From the NCBI GenBank assembly GCA_036386835.1, contig DASVUX010000027.1, positions 1-64,000 on the forward strand: a DNA stretch of 64,000 nucleotides, written 5' to 3'. Position numbers and translations under genes: made by a program. The notes below the pieces were generated by a model. The model searched no databases. It saw only the letters and a program-made list of their open reading frames with translations, and was not told where the DNA came from. Shown piece by piece: positions 17,232-25,700 of this stretch. The stretch's first letter is position 1; each line of letters starts with the position of its first letter. Source of the stretch: 2-12-FULL-35-15 sp036386835. Lineage in GTDB: Bacteria; Bacteroidota; Bacteroidia; 2-12-FULL-35-15.

Positions 17232-20024
17232 ATGAAACAATTATATACCCAATGTCTTGCTGTCACGTTATCTTTTTCCGCTGTAGCTTTTATAGCTTCT
17301 ACCGGGAACTACGCCCCTGATAAGAAAGCTGCCTCTAAGAAAACAGCATCAAGGGAAGGAATGGAAGATAACGCCAGCGACCGTGTGAAATGGGAGATCA
17401 GCCGCCTTGCCGATCCTTCTACAGGCAGGATTCCTGATAATATCCGCCAGAAAGAGCTCGCATTTGCTGCAACATTGCCTTCCGATGCAGGGCTTAACGG
17501 CAGGGCTTCTCTCTTAAACGTTACCAATCGGGGTCCATGGAATGTAGGAGGAAGGACTCGTGCACTGGGGATTGATGTTAATAATGAGAACAGAATCCTG
17601 GCCGGGACTCCTTCGGGCGGAATGTGGCTTAGCACCGATGGCGGCACAACCTGGTCGCAAAGCAATACTGCATCCCAATTAAAAAATGTCACTTGTTTAA
17701 GTCAGGATAAACGGCCTGGCCATACTAATGTCTGGTATTACGGAAGCGGGGAAGCATACGGGGCCTCTGCAAGTCACGGGACCGGCGGCTATTACATGGG
17801 TGATGGGGTATTTAAATCGATGGACGGTGGCGTATCATGGTCCCAGGTTGCATCCACCGGTGCGGGAAATCCGAATTCATTCACCACTAACTGGCAGCTT
17901 GTATGGAACATTGCAACTGACAGCACAGCGCATGATACGACAGATGAAGTGTATGCAGCCACATATGGTGCAATCTACAGGAGCATAAACGGGGGAACTT
18001 CGTGGACTACAGTCAGGACAGGCGGTTCATATTTTACCGATGTCAATGTCTCTGCATCCGGGGTTGTTTATGCAACATTAAGCGATGATGGGACACAAAA
18101 AGGGATCTGGCGTTCAACTGACGGGGTAACATTTGCGAATATAATGCCCGCTTTTGCAACTGCATATAACAGGATAGTTTCAGGTATTAATCCATCTAAT
18201 GAGAATGAGGTTTATTTTCTTGCCAACACTCCTGGTTTTGGAAAAGTCACTTATAATTATCTTGATGATCCCGAGTGGAACAGCCTTTGGAAATATACTT
18301 ACCTGGGCGGTGACGGGACCGGGTCAAATGGCCTGTGGCAGGATCTGTCAATGAATCTCCCGAATACAGGCGGACAATTCGACCGCTGGCAGGTACAAGG
18401 CTCTTACGATATGGTTGTTAAAGTAAAACCAAATGATCCCAATACTGTTTTTATAGGAGGTACCAACCTCTACAGGTCAACCAGTGGTTTCCAGGATTCA
18501 ACCAGCACTACATTTATTGGTGGTTATGAGCAGTTCTCTGCTTTACCGGTGATCAACTCGTACGCTAATCATCACCCGGACCAGCATTGTATTGAATTCT
18601 TCAATTCAGATCCGGATAAAATGCTCAGCGCAAATGATGGCGGGGTATTCAAAACAAGCAATAACAGTGCATCCTCCGTTGTATGGGAGTCCCTGAACAA
18701 TGGCTATCTCACCACGATGTTCTACACTGTTGCTATTGATCACGCAACTCCCGGTAATAATATAATTGTGGCAGGAGCACAGGATAACGGTTCGTGGTAC
18801 ACCAATTCTGCGAACCCGATGGATCCATGGATCCAGCCACGGGGCGGTGATGGTTCATATTGCGCTATAGCAGACAATCAGTCTTCTTATTATTTTTCTA
18901 TTCAGAATGCAAAAATGATGAAGGCAACGCTCGATGCAAACGGGAACAAAACATCCTTTGCCCGTATTGATCCTATCGGGTTAACTGATCCGCTTTTTAT
19001 AAATCCGTTCGTACTCGATCCGAACAATAATAATATCATGTACCTGGCGGGTGGTAAATATCTCTGGAGGAATGATGACCTTTCAGGAATTCCAATGTCC
19101 GGAAACTGGGACTCTATCAGCACGAACTGGACACAGTTTGCAGATTCTGTTCCGGCGGTCGGTTCAAGGATCACTGCAGTCCATGCCTGTAAAGCTTCGG
19201 CAAACAGGGTGTATTACGGAACAGATAAAAAGAAGATCTACCGGGTGGATAACGCTAACGTAGGCACTCCTGCACCCGTTGATATTACACCTGTTACAGG
19301 CGTTGTGTTTCCCGCTAACGGTTATGTAAGCTGTATTACTTCCGACCCTCTTGACAGTGATAAGATGCTGGTCGTTTTTTCAAATTACGGAGTTTATAGC
19401 TTGTTTTATTCTGCAGACGGTGGAACTTCATGGGCAAAGGCTGCAGGGAACCTCGAAGCGAATTCTACCGGTTCGGGCACTGGTTCATCCCTGCGCTGGG
19501 CAAGCATCATGCACGTAAGTGACGGAACAGTTTACCTGGTGGGTACAAGTACGGGGCTTTACGCAACGGATACACTCAACGGGACATCCACCGTTTGGGT
19601 CCAGCAGGGATCTTCTGTTATAGGGAATAGTGTTGTGGATATGATCGATGCCAGGGAATCTGACGGACTGGTTGTGATTGCGACACATGCAAGCGGGATC
19701 TATTCTGCGAACATCACAAGCGTGGCCGATATAACTACCGGTGATAAGCTTATCACAGCGGCAGCTGAAACAGAATTGAAGAATTATCCAAATCCGGTTT
19801 CAGGCATTACAACTATTGAATTTACACTGGATAAGAGTTCCAAAGCTGATCTCCAGGTATGGGATGAATGCGGAAGGACTGTTGCACAGCTGCTGAACAG
19901 AACAATGCCCGCCGGCAGGCATACGGTTGAATTCAACGCGGAGCGCCTGTCACCGGGAATATATTATTATTCTTTGCTCAGTGGCAATTCAAGGCGGACC
20001 AAAAGAATGGTGGTTGTTAAATAA
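17232..20024 (+). CDS. T9SS type A cargo: BNR/sortilin-like beta-propeller protein
   Basis: 930 residues. The N-terminal signal peptide (LAVTLSFSAVAFIAS) is followed by a Lys/Ala-rich stretch. The body is a long beta-propeller with Asp-box (BNR) repeats, S-x-D-x-G-x-T-W: GMWLSTDGGTTWSQS, GVFKSMDGGVSWSQV, AIYRSINGGTSWTTV and YSADGGTSWAKA. These occur in sialidases, sortilins and many surface proteins; no sialidase catalytic residues were recognised. The last ~80 residues are a type A sorting domain: LKNYPNPVSGITTIEF, then the SPGIYYYSLLSG block and a basic end KRMVVVK. So it crosses the outer membrane through T9SS and is released or attached to the surface. A strong terminator follows. Confidence 0.88.
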   Translation: MKQLYTQCLAVTLSFSAVAFIASTGNYAPDKKAASKKTASREGMEDNASDRVKWEISRLADPSTGRIPDNIRQKELAFAATLPSDAGLNGRASLLNVTNRGPWNVGGRTRALGIDVNNENRILAGTPSGGMWLSTDGGTTWSQSNTASQLKNVTCLSQDKRPGHTNVWYYGSGEAYGASASHGTGGYYMGDGVFKSMDGGVSWSQVASTGAGNPNSFTTNWQLVWNIATDSTAHDTTDEVYAATYGAIYRSINGGTSWTTVRTGGSYFTDVNVSASGVVYATLSDDGTQKGIWRSTDGVTFANIMPAFATAYNRIVSGINPSNENEVYFLANTPGFGKVTYNYLDDPEWNSLWKYTYLGGDGTGSNGLWQDLSMNLPNTGGQFDRWQVQGSYDMVVKVKPNDPNTVFIGGTNLYRSTSGFQDSTSTTFIGGYEQFSALPVINSYANHHPDQHCIEFFNSDPDKMLSANDGGVFKTSNNSASSVVWESLNNGYLTTMFYTVAIDHATPGNNIIVAGAQDNGSWYTNSANPMDPWIQPRGGDGSYCAIADNQSSYYFSIQNAKMMKATLDANGNKTSFARIDPIGLTDPLFINPFVLDPNNNNIMYLAGGKYLWRNDDLSGIPMSGNWDSISTNWTQFADSVPAVGSRITAVHACKASANRVYYGTDKKKIYRVDNANVGTPAPVDITPVTGVVFPANGYVSCITSDPLDSDKMLVVFSNYGVYSLFYSADGGTSWAKAAGNLEANSTGSGTGSSLRWASIMHVSDGTVYLVGTSTGLYATDTLNGTSTVWVQQGSSVIGNSVVDMIDARESDGLVVIATHASGIYSANITSVADITTGDKLITAAAETELKNYPNPVSGITTIEFTLDKSSKADLQVWDECGRTVAQLLNRTMPAGRHTVEFNAERLSPGIYYYSLLSGNSRRTKRMVVVK

Positions 20025-20046
20025 ACATCTTATTGTTAGTTAAAAG

Positions 20047-20075
20047 ATCCTCCCCGCAACGGGAGGATTTTTTTT
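20047..20075 (+). terminator. Intrinsic terminator after the BNR-repeat protein gene
   Basis: ATCCTCCC and GGGAGGAT form an 8 bp GC-rich stem with a 6-base loop, followed by eight T. It lies 22 bp after the stop at 20024. Confidence 0.9.
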
Positions 20076-20103
20076 GCGCTTATTTTTACATAAAATACTT
20101 AAC

Positions 20104-20703
20104 ATGCTGCTCTCTCTTTTTGGAAGTTTTGATTACTACAGTTGGATAATTCTGCCATTGATCATTTTTTTTTCCCGCGTTGGTGATGTAAGTCTCGGTA
20201 CATTGCGACATGTATTCATTTCAAAAGGTTTCAAAACCATTGTTCCTTTGCTTGGCTTTTTTGAAGTACTGATCTGGATAGTAGTGGTAGCGCAGGTAAT
20301 GAAAAACCTTAACAATTTCGCCTGCTATCTTGCATGGGCAGGCGGTTTCGCCACTGGAACGTATGTGGGATTGAGGATAGAAGAGCGCCTGGCATTAGGG
20401 CTTCAGGTCATCAGGATCATTACCAACCAGAATTCGGAAGCGCTGATACTCGCACTCAAAGAACATAATCACGGAGTGACTATTGTGGATGCACAAGGTG
20501 GGATGGGGCCTGTAAAGATGATCTTTACAATCATGAAGCGTAAAAATGTTCAGTCTGTTGAAAAGCTGATTGCCGCTCACAACCCCAATGCCTTTTATTC
20601 AATAGAAGATATCAAAAGATCCAGCCAGGGAGTTTTTACCCCGGTACCAACACAAAACATGAGCGCTATCCGTTCCATGTTCCCTGTTCGGAAATCAAAA
20701 TAG
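20104..20703 (+). CDS. DUF2179/UPF0316-type membrane protein
   Basis: 199 residues from the ATG at 20104. An in-frame TTG at 20074 would place the start inside the preceding terminator's T-run and is rejected. Three hydrophobic helices occupy residues ~1-90 (IILPLIIFFSRVGDVSLGTLR, FFEVLIWIVVVAQV, LAWAGGFATGTYVG). A cytoplasmic DUF2179 domain follows (ALKEHNHGVTIVDAQGGMG, then MKRKNVQSVEKLIAAHNPNAF). The family resembles YebE/YitT-like proteins, whose C-terminal domain may bind a ligand. Function unknown. TATTTTTA near 20081 is a possible -7 box for this gene. Confidence 0.85.
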   Translation: MLLSLFGSFDYYSWIILPLIIFFSRVGDVSLGTLRHVFISKGFKTIVPLLGFFEVLIWIVVVAQVMKNLNNFACYLAWAGGFATGTYVGLRIEERLALGLQVIRIITNQNSEALILALKEHNHGVTIVDAQGGMGPVKMIFTIMKRKNVQSVEKLIAAHNPNAFYSIEDIKRSSQGVFTPVPTQNMSAIRSMFPVRKSK

Positions 20704-20732
20704 CTCATTTTCAGTATTTTATAAAATACATT

Positions 20733-20740
20733 TATATTTG
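20733..20740 (+). promoter_or_regulatory. -7 box TATATTTG of the lipoprotein gene at 20793
   Basis: Perfect TAnnTTTG, 52 bp before the chosen start codon. A TTTC 20 bp upstream is a weak -33 candidate. Its position inside the longer possible frame supports the downstream start. Confidence 0.5.
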
Positions 20741-20792
20741 TAAACTTTTCGGGGATTTGCCCGTCATACCTTCAAACCAAATCATTCAGAAT

Positions 20793-21641
20793 ATGAAGAT
20801 CAATAACATTACAAGATTATTTATGACAGCCGCTGTTATAAGTGTATTCAGCATTTCCTGCAAAAAGGATAAAGATGATACAGATAAAGAAACAGTCACT
20901 GCGCGTGACAATGCACTCGCAGAACATATGTTCAGTGATGTATCCAATATTGCCGACCAGGCTGTAACAGGAAGCCTTTCAACTTATCTCGCACCCAATA
21001 CCCCGGAGTTCAAATCTATGCTTAGCGGGTGCGCAATCATTACACATGACTCAACAAGCGTTCCCCGGATGCTTACGATAAGCTTTGGATCTTCCAATTG
21101 CTTATGTAGTGACGGAAGGTACCGCAGGGGAAGTATTAACGTTTCCTATACCGGCGGGTATCGCGATTCTGCCTCTACGCACACAATTACATTTACAAAT
21201 TATTATGTGAATGATCATCGCATAAGTGGTTCGAAAACAGTTATTAACAATGGTCACAATACTTCAGGTAATTTAACTTATGCAATCACTGTGAACGGAC
21301 AGATCGATAAACCTTCCAACGGCTCAGTGACCTGGACATCCTCACGTACGCGTGAATGGATCCTTGGCGACAGCACTGCGGCATGGGGAGATGACGTTTA
21401 CCTGATCAGCGGTTCTGCTAATGGAGTGAGTGTTCCGGTTACCGGAGGATCAACATCGTTTACAATGAACATTACTTCTTCTTTAAGAAAAGAGATCGGC
21501 TGCAGGAATATTGTTAGCGGGAAGTTTGAACTCACACCGTCCGGAAAAGCTACGAGATATGTGGACTTTGGTAACGGTGCCTGTGATAACCAAGCCCAGG
21601 TGACGATCAATAACCGCGTATATATGGTCAACCTGAATTAA
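20793..21641 (+). CDS. Lipoprotein of unknown function
   Basis: 282 residues from ATG 20793. The frame is open from a TTG at 20757, but only the later start puts the signal peptide at the N terminus (MKINNITRLFMTAAVISVFSIS) with lipobox cysteine 23, followed by KKDKDDTDK. The mature part is beta-rich and Ser/Thr-rich, with cysteines at SGCAIIT, SNCLCSDGRY, EIGCRN and NGACDN that may form disulfides. It ends with an RVYMVNLN strand. No family recognised. Probably anchored in the outer membrane. A bidirectional terminator separates it from the convergent barrel gene. Confidence 0.8.
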   Translation: MKINNITRLFMTAAVISVFSISCKKDKDDTDKETVTARDNALAEHMFSDVSNIADQAVTGSLSTYLAPNTPEFKSMLSGCAIITHDSTSVPRMLTISFGSSNCLCSDGRYRRGSINVSYTGGYRDSASTHTITFTNYYVNDHRISGSKTVINNGHNTSGNLTYAITVNGQIDKPSNGSVTWTSSRTREWILGDSTAAWGDDVYLISGSANGVSVPVTGGSTSFTMNITSSLRKEIGCRNIVSGKFELTPSGKATRYVDFGNGACDNQAQVTINNRVYMVNLN

Positions 21642-21658
21642 AGTTCATGTAATTAAAT

Positions 21659-21688
21659 AAAAAAGGCGCCTGGAAGGACGCCTTTTTT
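21659..21688. terminator. Bidirectional intrinsic terminator
   Basis: AAAAAAGGCG and CGCCTTTTTT pair perfectly around a 10-base loop between two convergent genes. T-runs lie on both strands, so it can serve both. Confidence 0.9.
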
Positions 21689-21704
21689 ATTATAAAGAAA
21701 CAGT

Positions 21705-22325
21705 TTATAGCTTAAAGCTAAAGCCAACGGTAGCATAAGAAATTCCGTATCCAACCTCGCCAAAAACTCCGATGTTCTCAACAAAGTACCATCTCGCACC
21801 CGCAAATAAGGAAGCCGCAGGAACAACGCTGCCCTGGTTGAGGCGATAATTATCTTTTAAAGGATCAGGGTTGTTGGTGTCATAGCTATATGTTTGAACC
21901 CTGAAACCAGCAATAACACCGGCATAGATTTCAGCCCGTTCCCAGTTAATAAAATCAAAATGATAAGCACCTCTTGCACCAACAAGGAATGATCTCCATT
22001 TGTGCTGGTAATAATAATAACCTCCGTTATAGTATGCCGTATTGTTTCTTGCAGTTGAGCTTTGATATCCAAGGTAAGCTCCTAATCCAAGGTATCCCGG
22101 GCCAAGCTTTCTTGGAAGCGCATGCTCATAGCTGATGCTGAATGCAGGAGAACTTTTATATACGTAGCCTCCGCCCCTGTATGCGGCATAGCTCCCGCTC
22201 CCCGCACCAATACCTGTGTTTAATACCCTTGAATTTTCATTGAATGCTTTATCGGAGCCGTCCTGCGCCTTCGCTGAGAAGCTGAGAGCAGTTATCAGCA
22301 ATAAATAGGAAATGATCTTTTTCAT
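21705..22325 (-). CDS. Outer-membrane beta-barrel protein
   Basis: 206 residues from ATG 22325; an upstream in-frame ATG at 22367 would bury the signal peptide and is rejected. The signal peptide is MKKIISYLLLITALSFSAKAQ. The mature protein alternates in barrel fashion, with Tyr/Gly-rich strands (SYAAYRGGGYVY, YNGGYYYYQHKW, FLVGARGAYHF). It ends in a strand with terminal aromatic and Leu (YATVGFSFKL), as expected for recognition by the Bam machinery. An eight-stranded porin-like or OmpW/OmpX-like barrel is likely. Role unknown. A 24 bp perfect inverted repeat lies 39 bp upstream. Confidence 0.82.
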   Translation of the reverse strand: MKKIISYLLLITALSFSAKAQDGSDKAFNENSRVLNTGIGAGSGSYAAYRGGGYVYKSSPAFSISYEHALPRKLGPGYLGLGAYLGYQSSTARNNTAYYNGGYYYYQHKWRSFLVGARGAYHFDFINWERAEIYAGVIAGFRVQTYSYDTNNPDPLKDNYRLNQGSVVPAASLFAGARWYFVENIGVFGEVGYGISYATVGFSFKL

Positions 22326-22363
22326 AGTTTTTTGTTTTTGAAACGTAATCTGATTAATGGTTT

Positions 22364-22387
22364 GCATCCATTTTACAAAATGGATGC
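22364..22387. promoter_or_regulatory. Perfect 11+2+11 bp inverted repeat upstream of the barrel gene
   Basis: GCATCCATTTT, AC, AAAATGGATGC. It lies 39 bp upstream of the barrel-protein start, where an operator or a 5'-UTR hairpin would sit. No T-run follows, so a terminator is unlikely. Confidence 0.45.
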
Positions 22388-22702
22388 CTTCCTGTTCTCA
22401 CGATAAGTCCGGGGAGAGCTGTCCAGAGAAAAAGTCAGCATAAAAAATTGGAATACAGATTTTTATACCAGATGTCTGTATGGGGAGGCGCATCCGGATA
22501 ATGTACTTCGGAAGTCCACGAATTTTAAGAAACGATCACTTGAGTATATTTTTTCCCATTGACTGGATTTCGCACCGGTTCTTCCTTTGAACACGGGGTT
22601 TTTAATCATCTGATTTATACTTAATACTAGCAATAAAACTTACCGTTTGCTTTAATATCTTGCGTTTGAACTAAACCTTAACCACGAATTTTTTATCAGG
22701 AC
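22388..22702. other. Non-coding gap between divergent genes
   Basis: About 315 bp with no open frame of note. It contains a weak inverted repeat (ATACAGA at 22453, TCTGTAT at 22475). I see no clear -7 box for the large gene at 22703; TATCTTGC near 22658 is the nearest match. Confidence 0.4.
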
Positions 22703-25700
22703 ATGAAAAAATCTATTCTTTTTTTATTGTCAACTGCAATAATATTAAGTGCAGCTGCGCAAAATCAATCCGGAAAATTAAGTTATATAAAGAACCACGG
22801 CCAATGGGAATCGAATGTTCTTTATAAGTCCAGAATCGGAGGCGGTACTGTATGGCTTGAAAAAGGCCAGTTCAGTTTCCTATTCGAAAACCAGGAAGAT
22901 ATAGAAGCAAGACACGAGTTCGGACATGGAAAGCTTGAGGTACCTCAGGAGGAACAAAGGGTTCGTTCTCATGCGTACAGGCTTCAGTTCATAGGCTACA
23001 ACGAGTCACATGGTGTTTCATCTTCAGAAATGGCGGAAGAAAAGCAAAATTATTTTATCGGAAGCGATCCTTCTAAATGGGCCTCAAACGTTCCGTTGTT
23101 TCATAATGTTTATTATGCCGGGCTTTACAATGGTATCGATCTGAAAATTCATAGCGGTAATGGTTATTTTAAATACGATTATATAGTCAGCGCGGGGGTA
23201 TCTGCTTCAGCGATTAAATGGAAGTATGATGGCGTTGCACCACAGATTAAAAACGGGAAGATCAGCATCACAACTCACGCGGGCGAGGTAATTGAGGAAA
23301 AACCCTACGCCTATCAGATCATTGGAGGTCAGAAGACCGAGGTAGCATGTAATTACAAATTATCAGGAGACGATTTCGGTTTTGAATTTCCTGGCGGATA
23401 TGATCAGGCTGCGGAACTCATAATTGATCCTACACTGATCTTTTCAACATTCACCGGGTCAACAGCAGATAACTACGGTTTTACTGCTACTTACGATAAT
23501 AACGGAAGTCTATACGCGGGAGGAATTGTTTTTTCAACGGGCTATCCCACAACAGCGGGTGCGTTTGATGTCAGCTTTTCAGGTGGGGAAACGGACATTT
23601 CTATCACTAAGTTCTCTCCCACAGGAAACTCCCTTATATATTCAACATATCTTGGCGGTACAAGGGTAGAAGCTCCCCACAGTCTTATTGTAGACGCTAC
23701 CGGTAATCTTTTCGTATTAGGAACTACTGCATCAACCAATTATCCTGTAAGTACAGGATGTTATGATCCCTCGTTTAATGGAGGTGCAAATACAACACCA
23801 ACCCCCGGAGGATATACCTATACCGGGGGGGCGGATATTTTCGTTACTAAATTTAATGCTACAGGAACCGCCCTTCTTGGTTCAACCTATATCGGAGGCT
23901 CGGGGAATGACGGACTGAACCTTGACGGCACTCTGGCTCATAATTATTCAGATGAATGGAGAGGCGAGATCGTTATCGGGCCTGCAGGGGATGTGTATGT
24001 CTGCTCTTCTACGTTGTCCACCAATTTCCCGACTACTGCCGGAGCACTTGCAACTGTTGCTCCTGCCGCTCAGAATGGCTGTGCATTTAAAATGAACAAC
24101 ACCCTCACAAGTCTTCTTTGGTCAACCTATATCGGAGGAACAAATGCGGATGCCGCTTATTCAATCAAGCCAGCTCCCGGAGGTAATGTATTTATAGCCG
24201 GAGGAACCAGGTCAAACAATTTTCCTGTAACACCGGGAACGATAAGAACCACGCTGGCGGGAGCGACCGATGGGTTCGTTGTTTCTTTATCGGGCACCAA
24301 TGGTGCACAGGTTGCCGGAAGCTATTTCGGAACCGCAGCTTATGATCAGACGTATTTGCTTGAACTTGATCAGAATAATGATGTTTATGTTGTAGGCCAG
24401 ACCAAGGGCGCCTATCCGGTTACTACGGGTGTTTACAGTAATCCGGGAAGTTCACAGTTCGTACATAAATTTAATCCTGGATTAACAACAACGGATTTTT
24501 CTACCGTATTCGGTAAAGGTTCGACTACAGCTACGGACATTTCTCTGACCGCCTTTCTGGTTGATAATTGCCAGAATATTTATGTTTCAGGATGGGGCGG
24601 GAATACCAATCACGAAGGCTCAACAACAGGTTTACCCGTTACACCGGATGCGTATGACGCAACTACTGACGGAAGCGACTTCTATTTTATCGTTCTTGAA
24701 CGTGATGCGCAATCATTATTATACGGTTCTTTCTTCGGCGGTACTCCGGATGAGCACGTAGATGGCGGAACAAGTCGATTTGATAAGAATGGAACAATTT
24801 ACCAGGCTGTTTGTGCAGGCTGTGGTGGCAGTGACAATTTTCCAACAACCCCCGGTGTTTGGTCGAATACCAACAATAGCAGCAACTGTAATTTAGGTGC
24901 ATTAAAAATGGAATTCAATTACCTGGGAATTGAAGCGGTTGCCAATGCCGCTCCAAATATTATTGCATGCGATCCCCCATATGATGTTACGTTCCAGGGT
25001 GCATCCTCGGCTGTGAATCATTTCTGGGATTTCGGGGATGGGAGCCCTGACGCTACAACACTTAACCCGACTCACACCTTTAACACGGTCGGAAATTTCA
25101 ATGTAATGTATGTGGCGATCGATTCTTCGACTTGTAATATTGCAGATACTGTTTTCCTCAGCGTCCAGATCCTTGCCCCTGAAATTTTTGATGCAACATT
25201 CAATATTCCACCTTACGATCCTTGCAGCGGAGGACCAAATACAATCTCCCTTCAGTTTACCGGTTCCGGAGCGGACTCCATTTACTGGAACATGGGTAAC
25301 GGTGTAACATTCATTGACAGTACTGCTTTGAATTATACTTATCCTGCCACCGGAACATATATTGTTTCAATGACAGCCTTCGACTTTCAGTGTAATAAAG
25401 TTGAAACATTTACCGATACCGTTTCTTTTATAGGATCGTTCACTACGGCAACAGCCAATGCATCCCCTAATGTGATCCGGTGTGATCCACCTTTCGATGT
25501 GACGTTCAGCGGAAGTTCAACTCCTAACCATTTGTGGAATTTCGGTGACGGAAGCCCCGTATCTAATTCCGCGAGCCCTACACATACATTCTCCGCGGTA
25601 GGAAACTATACCGTTATGTACGTTGCTATTGATTCAAACACATGTAATGTAACGGATACAACCTACCTGACAGTAGATGTCCTTACTCCCGAAATATTTT

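Noticed and set aside
20074..20103. Upstream TTG start for the DUF2179-type gene.
   Set aside because: It would begin within the T-run of the preceding terminator; the ATG at 20104 gives a normal membrane-protein start.
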